Source: Pseudomonas sp. MWU13-2100 (GTDB lineage: Bacteria > Pseudomonadota > Gammaproteobacteria > Pseudomonadales > Pseudomonadaceae). Taken from it: a DNA stretch of 64,000 nt. Positions 1-8,551 of this stretch are shown here, in pieces (position 1 is the stretch's first letter; the number at the start of each line of letters is the position of its first letter). Location: NCBI RefSeq assembly GCF_023242365.1, contig NZ_JALLIX010000003.1, forward strand, positions 62,001 through 126,000. Direction: 5' to 3'. A program made the position numbers and the translations under genes. A model generated the notes under the pieces. It made no database searches, was not told where the DNA came from, and was given only the letters and a program-made list of their open reading frames with translations.

Positions 1-150
1 ACCGTTGCGCTCGTAAACGAAAGTGCCCTGAAAGCTTTGCTGCTGCTCGGCTTGCCCAAGGCGGTTCAACCAATCCTGGGCCTCATCGGCCTGGGCTGGA
101 AGAACCCACCAGCCGCTGAGCACCAGCGTTAGAAGAGGTAGCGCGCGCAT
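1..150 (-). CDS. mucB: Sigma factor AlgU regulatory protein MucB (RseB), N-terminal part only
   Basis: Only the first 50 codons are in the window; the gene runs off the left edge. The reading begins with a signal peptide (MRALPLLTLVL... cut near AQA) followed by DEAQDWLNRLGQAEQQQSF and a GTFVYERNG segment typical of the RseB/MucB lipid-sensing domain. MucB is a periplasmic protein that binds the periplasmic part of MucA and protects it from proteolysis, keeping AlgU off. It starts 8 bp after the mucA stop, so it is the third gene of the algU-mucA-mucB operon. Identification is confident from context plus this N-terminus. Confidence 0.9.
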   Translation of the reverse strand, partial: MRALPLLTLVLSGWWVLPAQADEAQDWLNRLGQAEQQQSFQGTFVYERNG

Positions 151-158
151 GATCCTCC

Positions 159-752
159 TTAACGGTTTTCCAGGCTGGCGGCACGGGCGTAAGGCAGAGC
201 GCTTTCAGTGCCCTTGAGCGCGGCCTGTTGCGCATGCTGGCGCAGATAGCCAGGCAGACGTTGATCGTGCCAGCCGGACTGGCCTTGCTGCAGCACGCCG
301 TTGGCCATCGGGCCAGTCGACGGGTCGCTGCTTTCAGTGTAGCCGGCGAGCACCGCGGGGCCTTTGGCCGTAGGGGCAACCAGGCCGGGCTGGTTCGACC
401 GCTGGGCCAGTTGGGCGCCGACGATGTCATCCTGGTTATACAGGCGCACACCGGCCAGTACCGCCAAGGTCACCGAAGCCGCAACGGCCAGGCGACCCAG
501 GGTACGCCAAGGACCGCGAGTGTTTTTCGCCGGGACTTCTTCATCGGCCAGGGCCGCGGAAACAGCCGAAGCCAGATCCAGGCGCGGGTCCAACAGCTCC
601 TTGTGCATCACTGCCCGGGCGATTTGGTAACGAGACCAGGTGGCACGGGTCTCGGCATCGTCAAGGGCATTGAGCACCCGACGCAATTCCAGCTCGTCCG
701 CTTCGTTATCCATCACCGCGGACAGCGATTCCTGCAGGGCTTCACGACTCAT
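159..752 (-). CDS. mucA: Anti-sigma factor MucA (RseA family)
   Basis: 197 residues, close to the usual 194-195. The N-terminal cytoplasmic domain (SREALQESLSAVMDNEADEL...) is the RseA sigma-binding fold, with a single membrane segment near residues 84-103 (LGRLAVAASVTLAVLAGV) and a periplasmic tail. MucA holds AlgU at the inner membrane; regulated proteolysis by AlgW and MucP releases it under envelope stress. I chose the ATG at 752 because it matches known MucA and sits 31 bp after the algU stop; an in-frame extension to 896 would run into algU. The frame is intact, with no truncation of the type seen in mucoid isolates. Confidence 0.97.
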   Translation of the reverse strand: MSREALQESLSAVMDNEADELELRRVLNALDDAETRATWSRYQIARAVMHKELLDPRLDLASAVSAALADEEVPAKNTRGPWRTLGRLAVAASVTLAVLAGVRLYNQDDIVGAQLAQRSNQPGLVAPTAKGPAVLAGYTESSDPSTGPMANGVLQQGQSGWHDQRLPGYLRQHAQQAALKGTESALPYARAASLENR

Positions 753-783
753 GGCGGTTCCTCTCTTGGCTGTCGCCGCTGTC

Positions 784-1365
784 TCAGGTTTCCTGCAACA
801 ACGGCTGCAGGGCTTTATCGATGGCCTCCCGAGCGCGGAAAATCCGGGAGCGCACGGTGCCCACCGGACACTGCATGACCGCTGCAATGTCCTCATAACT
901 CAGACCGTCGAATTCACGTAAAGTTAAAGCCGTACGCAAATCTTCTGGCAATTGCTGGATGGTCCGATGGACGGTGCCTTCGATCTCATCCCGCAGCAAT
1001 GCCCGCTCCGGCGACTCGAGATCCTTCAGGCCATGATCGCCGTCGTAGAACTCCGCGTCCTCTGAACTCACATCGCTATCTGGCGGCCTGCGACCGCGGG
1101 ATACCAGATAGTTCTTCGCCGTGTTGATGGCGATGCGGTAAAGCCAGGTGTAAAAGGCACTGTCACCGCGAAAATTGCCCAACGCACGGTAGGCTTTGAT
1201 AAAGGCCTCCTGTGCAACGTCCTGGGCTTCATGGGTGTCGTGCACGAACCGCACGATCAACCCGAGAATTTTGTGCTGATACTTCAGCACCAGCAGATCA
1301 AATGCCCGCTTGTCGCCACGTTGAACGCGCTCGACCAGCTGCTGATCCTCTTCCTGGGTTAGCAT
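784..1365 (-). CDS. algU: RNA polymerase sigma factor AlgU (RpoE/sigma-22)
   Basis: 193-residue ECF sigma factor that directs alginate, osmotic and envelope-stress genes. Region 2 (residues about 20-95, with HEAQDVAQEAFIKAYRALGNF and the FYTWLYRIAINTAKNYL -10 recognition helix) and region 4 (about 130-185, with LSYEDIAAVMQCPVGTVRSR as the -35 helix-turn-helix) are both complete. The ATG at 1365 has GAGGAG five bases upstream; the in-frame GTG at 1371 overlaps that ribosome site and is less likely. First gene of algU-mucA-mucB; an AlgU-type promoter lies upstream, indicating autoregulation. Confidence 0.98.
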   Translation of the reverse strand: MLTQEEDQQLVERVQRGDKRAFDLLVLKYQHKILGLIVRFVHDTHEAQDVAQEAFIKAYRALGNFRGDSAFYTWLYRIAINTAKNYLVSRGRRPPDSDVSSEDAEFYDGDHGLKDLESPERALLRDEIEGTVHRTIQQLPEDLRTALTLREFDGLSYEDIAAVMQCPVGTVRSRIFRAREAIDKALQPLLQET

Positions 1366-1424
1366 GAACACTCCTCATAGGACCTGAAGGAGGCGCGCAT
1401 CGATAATTGACCAGGCTTGCAAAC

Positions 1425-1451
1425 ATAGACTCGGGCTTCTGGCAAAAGTTC
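1425..1451 (-). promoter_or_regulatory. AlgU-dependent autoregulatory promoter of algU
   Basis: Reading the minus strand, GAACTT at 1451-1446 is followed by 16 bases and TCTAT at 1429-1425. This fits the AlgU consensus GAACTT-N16/17-TCtgA, with an exact -35 and one clear mismatch in the -10. It lies about 60 bp before the algU ATG. Confidence 0.75.
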
Positions 1452-1619
1452 TCCCCCTTCAAGCAAGTTTCCTGTGGCCCGCCGAACGGACACACACGAA
1501 AAACGCAGCACGGCCAACGCCGACTGCGTGAATAATCTGGTCGTCGAATCTGCTTGCGAAGGCCGTCTCAGGCACCTCGCATAAAGCCGACGCTGTCCCC
1601 TTCTTTCAGGCACCCCGCA

Positions 1620-1646
1620 TGGGAGCCTGGAGCCCCGTAAAAGTTC
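1620..1646 (-). promoter_or_regulatory. Possible second, distal AlgU-type promoter
   Basis: A second exact GAACTT occurs on the minus strand at 1646-1641, followed after 16 bases by TCCCA at 1624-1620. The -10 is weak, so this is only a candidate. Multiple promoters, some AlgU-dependent, are known for algU in P. aeruginosa. The rest of the 541-bp gap between algU and nadB shows no gene. Confidence 0.35.
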
Positions 1647-1906
1647 CCGGAACCCCCAGCGGGTAATGGCATTGTGATAGTTATGCTGACCACGACTGCC
1701 TGAGCCCTGGTTATAGCTGAAAAATCATCGCCTTACCCTGCAAAAGCGCATGCACGGCGGCATGGACTGGCGCACACTCGGCACCCACAGCCCTTTCACA
1801 ATGCCACAAAGGCCCGGCTATTGTGCCGCTCCCCCCAGCCATATACTAGTGGGCTGTCGGGCGGGGCCCGGCAACTGCCCCCGGGCGCTTTTTTCGGATG
1901 TTTCAG

Positions 1907-3523
1907 ATGAGCCGACATTTTCAACACGATGTGCTGGTCATTGGCAGCGGTGCCGCCGGCCTGAGCCTGGCGCTCACCCTGCCCAGCCATCTGCGCATTG
2001 CCGTCCTGAGCAAGGGCAACCTGGCCAATGGTTCGACCTTCTGGGCCCAGGGCGGAGTCGCCGCGGTGCTCGACGACACCGACACCGTGCAGTCCCACGT
2101 CGAGGACACCCTCAACGCCGGCGGTGGCCTGTGCCACGAAGACGCCGTGCGTTTCACCGTCGAGCACAGCCGCGAGGCCATCCAGTGGCTGATCGACCAG
2201 GGTGTGCCGTTTACCCGTGATGAAGCCGCCAGCGCCGATGACGGTGGTTTCGAATTCCACCTCACCCGCGAGGGTGGCCACAGCCATCGGCGCATCATCC
2301 ATGCCGCCGACGCCACCGGCGCGGCGATCTTCAAGACCCTGCTGGAGCAAGCCCGCCGGCGCCCCAATATCGAGTTGCTGGAACAACGGGTGGCCGTCGA
2401 CCTGATCACCGAAAAACGCCTGGGCCTGGCCGGCGACCGTTGCCTGGGGGCCTATGTGCTCGACCGCGGCACTGGCGAGGTCGACACCTATGGCGCACGT
2501 TTCACCGCGCTCGCCTCGGGTGGCGCGGCCAAGGTCTACCTCTATACCAGCAACCCCGACGGCGCCTGCGGCGACGGCATCGCCATGGCCTGGCGCTCGG
2601 GCTGCCGGGTGGCGAACCTGGAGTTCAACCAGTTCCACCCCACCTGTCTGTATCACCCGCAGGCCAAGAGTTTTCTCATCACCGAGGCCCTGCGTGGCGA
2701 AGGTGCGCACCTGAAGCTGCCCAACGGCGAACGCTTCATGCCGCGCTTCGACCCACGGGCCGAGCTGGCACCACGGGACATTGTGGCCCGGGCCATCGAC
2801 CATGAAATGAAGCGCCTGGGTATCGACTGCGTCTACCTGGACATCAGCCACAAGCCCGAAGCCTTTATCAAGACGCACTTCCCGACGGTGTACGAGCGCT
2901 GCCTGGAATTTTCCATCGACATTACCAAAGGTCCGATCCCGGTGGTCCCGGCCGCGCACTACACCTGCGGCGGGGTGCTGGTGGACCAGCAGGGCCGTAC
3001 CGATGTGCCCGGTCTCTATGCCATCGGCGAGACCAGCTTCACCGGCCTGCACGGTGCCAACCGCATGGCCAGCAACTCGCTGCTCGAATGCTTCGTCTAC
3101 GCCCGCTCGGCGGCGGCGGACATTCTCCGGCAACTGCCCCAGGTCGCCGTGCCGGCCGCCCTGCCGAGCTGGGATGCGAGCCAGGTGACCGACTCCGACG
3201 AGGACGTGATCATCGCGCACAACTGGGACGAGCTGCGGCGTTTCATGTGGGACTACGTCGGTATCGTGCGCACCAACAAACGCCTGCAGCGGGCGCAACA
3301 TCGGGTGCGCCTGCTGCTGGACGAGATCGATGAGTTCTACAGCAACTACAAGGTCAGCCGCGACCTGATCGAGTTGCGCAACCTGGCCCAGGTCGCCGAA
3401 CTGATGATTCGTTCGGCCATGGCGCGCAAGGAAAGCCGAGGCCTGCATTACACCCTCGATTACCCGGACCTGCTGCCCGAGGCGCTGGACACTATCCTGG
3501 TGCCGCCCACCTACGCCGACTGA
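1907..3523 (+). CDS. nadB: L-aspartate oxidase
   Basis: 538 residues, the usual length in pseudomonads. Oxidises L-aspartate to iminoaspartate, the first step of de novo NAD synthesis; the product passes to NadA. The FAD Rossmann motif [13 protein letters not shown] is at the N-terminus, followed by the succinate dehydrogenase/fumarate reductase-type flavoprotein core ([48 protein letters not shown]). The ATG at 1907 matches known NadB (MSRHFQHDV); an in-frame ATG at 1898 would add three residues. Divergent from algU, and convergent with and overlapping the 3' end of the ygfX-like gene by 32 bp. Confidence 0.97.
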   Translation: MSRHFQHDVLVIGSGAAGLSLALTLPSHLRIAVLSKGNLANGSTFWAQGGVAAVLDDTDTVQSHVEDTLNAGGGLCHEDAVRFTVEHSREAIQWLIDQGVPFTRDEAASADDGGFEFHLTREGGHSHRRIIHAADATGAAIFKTLLEQARRRPNIELLEQRVAVDLITEKRLGLAGDRCLGAYVLDRGTGEVDTYGARFTALASGGAAKVYLYTSNPDGACGDGIAMAWRSGCRVANLEFNQFHPTCLYHPQAKSFLITEALRGEGAHLKLPNGERFMPRFDPRAELAPRDIVARAIDHEMKRLGIDCVYLDISHKPEAFIKTHFPTVYERCLEFSIDITKGPIPVVPAAHYTCGGVLVDQQGRTDVPGLYAIGETSFTGLHGANRMASNSLLECFVYARSAAADILRQLPQVAVPAALPSWDASQVTDSDEDVIIAHNWDELRRFMWDYVGIVRTNKRLQRAQHRVRLLLDEIDEFYSNYKVSRDLIELRNLAQVAELMIRSAMARKESRGLHYTLDYPDLLPEALDTILVPPTYAD

Positions 3524-3944
3524 ACTTCAAGCGTACCCGCAGGCGCCGATGCACATCCGGCGCCTGCGCATCCCAGGGCACGCACAGCGCTCGGACCCGG
3601 CGCTCGCCCGGCAGGCGAAAACGCAGCAGCACCAGCCCCGGCAAGGCCAGGCTGTCGCGGCACAATTGCACCGGCTGCCAGCCTGTGGCCTGGCTCCACA
3701 GCTGCCAACCCTGCCCGTCACGGCGCAAGCCGGTAAAGGCCGACGGATGACTGAGCAGCAATTGCCGCGGCAACACCCAGGCACCATGCAGCAGGCACAG
3801 CAAAGCCCCGGACAGACTGGCCCAGAGCGAGATATCCAGCCAATAAAGCGAAACCAGCGCCAGGCCCAGGGCCCCGAGATACGCCGCCGGCAACAGCCGT
3901 GAGGCCTGCCAGCGACATTCGAACAGATTACTTGGGCTGGACAC
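3492..3944 (-). CDS. YgfX/CptA-like inner-membrane protein (DUF1434)
   Basis: 150 residues. Two hydrophobic segments near residues 18-36 and 40-58 ([20 protein letters not shown] and [20 protein letters not shown]) are followed by a basic, beta-rich cytoplasmic part, the layout of YgfX. It begins inside the sdhE 3' end (17-bp overlap) at a GTG codon, so it is translationally coupled to sdhE, as in the enterobacterial ygfYX pair. YgfX has been described as a toxin of a toxin-antitoxin pair and as a partner of SdhE; the toxin role is not well established. Its tail overlaps nadB by 32 bp. Confidence 0.7.
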   Translation of the reverse strand: MSSPSNLFECRWQASRLLPAAYLGALGLALVSLYWLDISLWASLSGALLCLLHGAWVLPRQLLLSHPSAFTGLRRDGQGWQLWSQATGWQPVQLCRDSLALPGLVLLRFRLPGERRVRALCVPWDAQAPDVHRRLRVRLKFSRRRWAAPG

Positions 3945-4182
3945 GATCCAGGATCATGCGAACCATTCGCTGCAGCTCCGGATCTTGCGACTCGGACCGC
4001 TCCATGAACCAGCCGAACATGTCCTGGTCTTCGCATTCGAGCAGGTTGCGATAGCAGTCACGGTCGGCCTGGCTCAGATGCGGGTACACCTCCCTGACGA
4101 ACGGTACCAGTAACACGTCCAGCTCCAGCATGCCGCGACGGCTGTGCCAATAGAGGCGATTGAGTTCTACATCTTCGACCAT
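3928..4182 (-). CDS. sdhE: FAD assembly factor SdhE (YgfY/CptB)
   Basis: 84 residues. Small helical protein that promotes covalent flavinylation of succinate dehydrogenase SdhA and fumarate reductase. The family signature RGxxE is present as SRRGMLELD near residue 16, followed by [28 protein letters not shown], typical of SdhE. The chosen ATG at 4182 matches the family start; a longer upstream reading frame is not supported. Transcribed with the overlapping ygfX-like gene and divergent from ygfZ. Confidence 0.93.
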   Translation of the reverse strand: MVEDVELNRLYWHSRRGMLELDVLLVPFVREVYPHLSQADRDCYRNLLECEDQDMFGWFMERSESQDPELQRMVRMILDRVQPK

Positions 4183-4332
4183 GGAGCGCTCCTCAAATTT
4201 GAGCGCAAGTATACAGCCCTGCGCGCGCGCCGACAGTCGGCTTTGGTCGGGGACGCCGGCGGCGTTGTGAACTACCCATTTGCCAGGCGCCCCTCTATGA
4301 TGTCTCCCATCCTTTTTCCGCTGCGATGACCC

Positions 4333-5274
4333 ATGGCCGATTCCGCTTTTTTCTGCACGCTGACCCACGAAGGCGTTCTTGCCGTCCGCGGCTCCGACGC
4401 CGCCAAGTTTCTCCAGGGCCAACTGACCTGCAACCTCAACTACCTGAGTGACGCCCGGGCCAGTCTCGGTGCCCGCTGCACGCAGAAAGGCCGCATGCAG
4501 TCGAGCTTCCGCATCCTGCTCGAAGGCGACGGCGTGCTGCTGGCGATGGCCAGCGAACTGCTCGAAGCGCAACTGGCGGACCTGAAAAAATACGCCGTGT
4601 TCTCCAAATCCAAACTCACCGACGAAAGCGCCGGCTGGGTCCGCTTCGGACTCGGCGACGGCGACGCCGCCTTGTCAGGCCTGGGCCTTGAGCTGCCGGG
4701 CGAAACCGACGCCCTGGTCCACGCGGACGGCTTGATGGCGCTGCGGGTTTCCCCGGGGCGCAGCGAACTCTGGGTTCCGGCGGATCAGGCCGCCCGGGTG
4801 CGCGAACATCTGGCGGGCGTGTTGCGCGAAGCCGATCTGAACACCTGGCTGCTGGGCCAGGTACGCGCCGGTATCGGCCAGGTCATGCCGCAGACCCGCG
4901 AACTGTTTATTCCGCAAATGCTCAATTTGCAGGCGGTCGGTGGCGTAAGCTTCAAGAAAGGCTGCTATACAGGGCAGGAAATCGTCGCCCGCATGCAGTA
5001 TCTGGGCAAGCTCAAGCGTCGCCTTTATCGTCTGGCACTGGTCGCCGAACAACTGCCGGAACCGGGTAGCGCGCTGTTCGCCCCCTCCCATGGCAGTGCC
5101 ATCGGCGAAGTGGTGATCGCCGCCCGGGCGGAAAATAGCATTGAACTACTGGCCGTGCTGCAGGCCGAAGCTGCGGAAGCAGGTCATGTCCATCTGGGCG
5201 ATTTGCAAGGTCCGGCCCTGACACTGCTGGACCTGCCCTATCAACTGGACCGCGATAGCGAAATCCAGCGTTAA
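4333..5274 (+). CDS. ygfZ: tRNA-modifying/iron-sulfur repair protein YgfZ (folate-binding)
   Basis: 313 residues. Folate-binding protein of the GcvT-like fold, needed for full activity of some Fe-S enzymes such as MiaB. The family hallmark K-G-C-Y-x-G-Q-E is present ([29 protein letters not shown], around residue 215), and the N-terminus shows [13 protein letters not shown], also characteristic. The start at 4333 follows divergently from sdhE with about 150 bp between them. Both neighbours serve assembly of redox enzymes (flavin and Fe-S), which makes functional sense. Confidence 0.93.
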   Translation: MADSAFFCTLTHEGVLAVRGSDAAKFLQGQLTCNLNYLSDARASLGARCTQKGRMQSSFRILLEGDGVLLAMASELLEAQLADLKKYAVFSKSKLTDESAGWVRFGLGDGDAALSGLGLELPGETDALVHADGLMALRVSPGRSELWVPADQAARVREHLAGVLREADLNTWLLGQVRAGIGQVMPQTRELFIPQMLNLQAVGGVSFKKGCYTGQEIVARMQYLGKLKRRLYRLALVAEQLPEPGSALFAPSHGSAIGEVVIAARAENSIELLAVLQAEAAEAGHVHLGDLQGPALTLLDLPYQLDRDSEIQR

Positions 5275-5297
5275 CCGCACCGCCCTAGAGAATTGAA

Positions 5298-6119
5298 ATG
5301 AACAAGCTGGCGGAAAAGGTCCAACGGGATTTGGTCAAGGCCATCGACAACGATGACCTGGTTCTGCCAACGCTCCCGGAAGTGGCCCTGAAGATTCGCA
5401 AGGCGGCGGAAGATCCGGAGATCAGCGTCAGTACCTTGAGCAAAGTGATCGGTGGCGACACCGCGTTGTCGGCGCGCTTGATCAAGGTGGTCAACAGCCC
5501 CTTGCTGCGGGCCAGCCATGAAGTTACCGACTTGCACACCGCCATCACCCGGCTGGGCGTCAACTACAGCAGCAACCTGGCCATTGGCCTGGTCATGGAA
5601 CAGATTTTCAATGCCCGCTCCGAAGTGGTGGAACAGAAGATGCGCGAGGTCTGGCGCAAGAGCCTGGAGATCGCCGGGGTCTGCTACGTGCTGTGCCGCA
5701 ACTTCACCCCGCTCAAGCCGGACCAGGCGGCGCTGGGCGGGCTGGTGCACCAGATCGGTGTCCTGCCGATCCTGACCTATGCCGAAGACCACTACGAGTT
5801 GCTCGCCGATCCGCTGAGCCTGGATCATGTGATCGACAGCATTCACCCGTTGCTCGGCGACGAGTTGCTGAAGGTCTGGGAATTTCCGGAAATGCTCGCC
5901 AAGCTGCCCGGGCAATACCTGAACCTGGAGCGTGACAGCAAGGGCATCGATTACATCGGCCTGGTGCAGATTGCCAGTGTGTTTTGCCATCAAGGCACCG
6001 GGCATCCTTTCGGGCAAATAGCGCTGGGCGACTTGAAAGCCTTTATCAAGCTGGGGCTTGATGCGCAGAGCAGCACGCTCAGTGATCAGCTCAACGAGGC
6101 ACGGGAGATGTTTCGCTAA
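5298..6119 (+). CDS. HDOD domain-containing protein
   Basis: 273 residues. One HDOD domain covers roughly residues 20-215 (LPTLPEVALKIRKAAEDPE..., IGGDTALSARLIKVVNSPLL, GGLVHQIGVLPILTYAE). HDOD proteins resemble HD phosphohydrolases without the catalytic residues and act in regulation or signalling; no output domain is fused here. Starts 24 bp after ygfZ and is probably co-transcribed. This gene occupies the same place between ygfZ and tctE in P. aeruginosa. The specific function is unknown. Confidence 0.9.
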   Translation: MNKLAEKVQRDLVKAIDNDDLVLPTLPEVALKIRKAAEDPEISVSTLSKVIGGDTALSARLIKVVNSPLLRASHEVTDLHTAITRLGVNYSSNLAIGLVMEQIFNARSEVVEQKMREVWRKSLEIAGVCYVLCRNFTPLKPDQAALGGLVHQIGVLPILTYAEDHYELLADPLSLDHVIDSIHPLLGDELLKVWEFPEMLAKLPGQYLNLERDSKGIDYIGLVQIASVFCHQGTGHPFGQIALGDLKAFIKLGLDAQSSTLSDQLNEAREMFR

Positions 6120-6123
6120 AAAA

Positions 6124-6238
6124 CTGTAGGAGCCAGCTTGCTGGCGATGGTCGTTAACGATACCGCGGGGCAGTCGATACCCTACGGCGCCTGGACTACC
6201 ATCGCGAGCAATCGAGCGTCGACCGGCTGCTCCTACAG
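6124..6238. repeat. REP-type inverted repeat pair
   Basis: Starts CTGTAGGAGCCAGCTTGCTGGCGATGG and ends with CGGCTGCTCCTACAG, its imperfect inverse; an internal CTACCATCGC mirrors GCGATGGT. This is the GTAGGAGC-type REP of fluorescent pseudomonads, arranged as an inverted pair between two convergent genes. Confidence 0.85.
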
Positions 6239-6252
6239 GTTCTTTAATGTTT

Positions 6253-7641
6253 TCAGGAGGCGGCGACAAAGCTCACTCGAACCTTCAAGCCGTGTGGCCG
6301 GGCATCATGTAAAGTGATCTGCGCCAGATGCGCCCGGCAGATCTCGCCGACAATCGCCAGTCCCAGCCCTGCGCCGACGCCCTGCTGGTGGCGCCGGTAA
6401 AACCGCTCGAACACCCGCTCACGCTCCTCCTGGGCAATCCCCGGTCCGTCGTCCTCCACTTCCAGCACCGCCGGCAAGCCGACCCGCAGAATCACATTGC
6501 CGCCCGACGGCGTATGAGCCAGGGCATTGTCCACCAGGTTACTCAAGAGTTCGTTGAGCAAGGTCGGCTCACCCCGTAGCCACACGGCTTCATCAGCCTC
6601 CAGCGCCAATGCCACGCCCCGCGCATGGGCCAGGGGCGCCATCGCCATGCCCAGCTCCCGAGCAAGCTGACTGAGGTCGAGCAATTGCGCGCCGCCCTCG
6701 GCAATCGCCCGTGCGCCATTTTCGATCCGCGCCAGCGACAGCAACTGGTTGGCCAGATGGGTCAGGCGGTCCGTGCCCTGGCTTGCGATCTCCAGGGTCT
6801 CGCGCCAGGTCGTCGGTTCCGTCGCTCGCAAGCCCAGCTCAAGACGCGCCTTGAGCGCGGCCAGCGGCGTGCGCAACTCATGGGCGGCGTCGGCGATAAA
6901 CTGCCCCTGGCGCTCGAACTGTCGACGCAGGCGCTCGGTGAAATGATTGAGCGAGCGCACCAACGGCTGCAGCTCATGCTGCACCTCCACCAGCGGCAAG
7001 GGCCGCAGATCATCCGGCTGACGCTCCTCCACAGCCGCGCGCAAACGTTCCAGCGGACGCAACGCCGCGCTCACGGCAAACCCCACCAGCAATAGCGCCC
7101 CCAGCGCCAGCATCCCCACGCGCAACAGCGTGTCGGCCATCAGGCTGCGGGCCAGGTTCTCCCGGGCCTCAACGGTCTCGGCCACGCGAATTTCCGCCGT
7201 GCCGTTCATATTCGGTTCGCTGACCACCTTGAGCAGGCTCACCACCCGCACCTTCTGCCCCCGATATTGGCCATTGTAGAACCGCGCCAGCGCCGGATAG
7301 TCATCGGTGCGCGGCGTGCCGGGCGGTGGTGCTGGGAGGTTTTCGTAACCGGAAATCAACTGCCGGTGGATGTCGTCGACCTGATAGTAGATCCGCCCGG
7401 CGCTGTCATAGGCAAAAGTGTCCAGAGCGACATACGGTACATTGACGCTCAGGCTGCCGTCGCGTTGCGACAGGCCCGCGGCGATGGTTCGCGCCGAGGC
7501 CAGCAGGGTGCGGTCATAAGCCGTGTCCGCCGCCTCGCGACCATTGTAGTAGGCACTCCAACCGCTGGCGAGCATCAACACCACCAGCAACAGCGCCAGG
7601 TTGCGCAGCAGCCGCCAGCGCAGACTGCCGGCCTTATGCAT
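6253..7641 (-). CDS. tctE: Tricarboxylate-responsive sensor histidine kinase TctE
   Basis: 462 residues. Membrane segment near residues 8-28, periplasmic sensor domain, second membrane segment near 165-185 (GMLALGALLLVGFAVSA), HAMP, HisKA with the phospho-accepting His in DAAHELRTPLAALKARLELG, and HATPase with LLSNLVDNALAHTPSGG, DDGPGI and GAGLGLAIV. The ATG at 7641 overlaps the tctD stop by 8 bp (ATGCATAA), so the genes are coupled. TctE normally senses tricarboxylates, in some bacteria with the help of the binding protein TctC. The cognate permease genes nearby are broken (see 9588-10003). Confidence 0.9.
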   Translation of the reverse strand: MHKAGSLRWRLLRNLALLLVVLMLASGWSAYYNGREAADTAYDRTLLASARTIAAGLSQRDGSLSVNVPYVALDTFAYDSAGRIYYQVDDIHRQLISGYENLPAPPPGTPRTDDYPALARFYNGQYRGQKVRVVSLLKVVSEPNMNGTAEIRVAETVEARENLARSLMADTLLRVGMLALGALLLVGFAVSAALRPLERLRAAVEERQPDDLRPLPLVEVQHELQPLVRSLNHFTERLRRQFERQGQFIADAAHELRTPLAALKARLELGLRATEPTTWRETLEIASQGTDRLTHLANQLLSLARIENGARAIAEGGAQLLDLSQLARELGMAMAPLAHARGVALALEADEAVWLRGEPTLLNELLSNLVDNALAHTPSGGNVILRVGLPAVLEVEDDGPGIAQEERERVFERFYRRHQQGVGAGLGLAIVGEICRAHLAQITLHDARPHGLKVRVSFVAAS

Positions 7642-8305
7642 CGCGATGCTCGAGCAGATAGCCGAGACCACGAAAGGTGACGATGGCCACCGCCTGGCCG
7701 ACGAGCTTCTTGCGCAGACGATGTACGTAGATTTCGATGGCTTCGGTGCTGGCCTCCTCATCCATTCCGAAGACCTGCGCGGCCAACTGCTCCTTGCTCA
7801 TCACCCGACCGGGTCGGGCAACCAGCGCTTCGAGCACCGCGTGTTCACGAGACGTTAGGGTCAACAGTTCGTCGCCGAGGGTAAAACGCCGGGTGTCCAG
7901 ATCGTAGACCAACGCACCGCAACGCTGCTGACGCTCACCGCCCAGAACGCTGCGCCGTAACAACGCCTTGACCCGCGCCTCCAGTTCGCTGAGCTCGAAC
8001 GGCTTGGCCAGGTAATCGTCCGCCCCCAGGTTCAGCCCATGGACGCGGTCCTTCACATCACTGCGCGCGGTCAGCATCAGTACCGGCAGGTTCTTGCCCC
8101 GTGCACGCGAACGGGCCAGCACCTCGAACCCGTCCAGGCGCGGCAGGCCCACGTCAAGAATCGCCACGGCGTATTCCTGACTGCTCAATGCCAGGTCAGC
8201 GGCCACCCCATCGTGCAGCACATCCACGGTCAACCCCGCGCTCTTGAGCGCCTGGGCCACACTTTCAGCCAGTTGGGGATGGTCTTCGACCAGAAGCACA
8301 CGCAT
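7634..8305 (-). CDS. tctD: OmpR-family response regulator TctD
   Basis: 223 residues. Receiver domain with acidic residues at VEDH, phospho-acceptor Asp in VAILDVGLPRLDGFE, conserved Thr/Ser in LMLTARSD and Lys in DDYLAKPF. C-terminal winged helix with LTSREHAVLEALVARPGRVMSKEQLAAQVF and the recognition helix STEAIEIYVHRLRKKL. It partners TctE and is divergent from tctC. OmpR-family regulators bind direct half-sites about 11 bp apart; such a pair lies in the tctD-tctC gap (8418-8434) and again at 30652-30857. Confidence 0.92.
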   Translation of the reverse strand: MRVLLVEDHPQLAESVAQALKSAGLTVDVLHDGVAADLALSSQEYAVAILDVGLPRLDGFEVLARSRARGKNLPVLMLTARSDVKDRVHGLNLGADDYLAKPFELSELEARVKALLRRSVLGGERQQRCGALVYDLDTRRFTLGDELLTLTSREHAVLEALVARPGRVMSKEQLAAQVFGMDEEASTEAIEIYVHRLRKKLVGQAVAIVTFRGLGYLLEHRDA

Positions 8306-8417
8306 GGTTTTCCTACCTAGACAAGGGTGACGTCAAACGCCCTTCCGGGGCCCGAGTCTACCGGATAAACAAACCACCGCTAGCCATCACCGCCTCTGTT
8401 TGCAGGGCCTACCACAA

Positions 8418-8450
8418 TGAAAGCATAGTGAAAGATTGAACCGTTATAAT
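8418..8450 (+). promoter_or_regulatory. Probable response-regulator-activated promoter of tctC (candidate TctD box)
   Basis: Direct half-sites TGAAAG (8418-8423) and TGAAAG (8429-8434) are 11 bp apart, start to start. They are followed by ATTGAACCGT (10 bp) and a perfect -10 hexamer TATAAT at 8445-8450. This is the geometry of PhoB/OmpR-activated promoters, where the activator box replaces the -35 and ends 10 bp before the -10. The -10 overlaps an inverted repeat. The same arrangement recurs upstream of the 2HCT transporter. Assignment to TctD is inference. Confidence 0.55.
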
Positions 8451-8460
8451 CCCTTAACGG
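8441..8460. promoter_or_regulatory. Inverted repeat over the tctC -10 region
   Basis: CCGTTA (8441-8446) and TAACGG (8455-8460) form a perfect 6-bp inverted repeat with an 8-bp spacer that contains most of the TATAAT. It could be a repressor or second regulator site. The binding protein is unknown. Confidence 0.3.
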
Positions 8461-8551
8461 GAAGTTACGAGCACTGCCGCTACCACCCCTGAAGCCGAAA
8501 ACACTTCAACGTGGTGGCGCCCGCACAAGAACAATAACGGAGTACTCCACC

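Noticed and set aside
1796..3448. 550-codon open frame on the minus strand across nadB
   Set aside because: It is a shadow of the high-GC nadB coding strand; it has no recognisable family and would cover a certain gene. Many similar long antisense frames (for example over the imelysin operon, bifA and metG) were dropped for the same reason.
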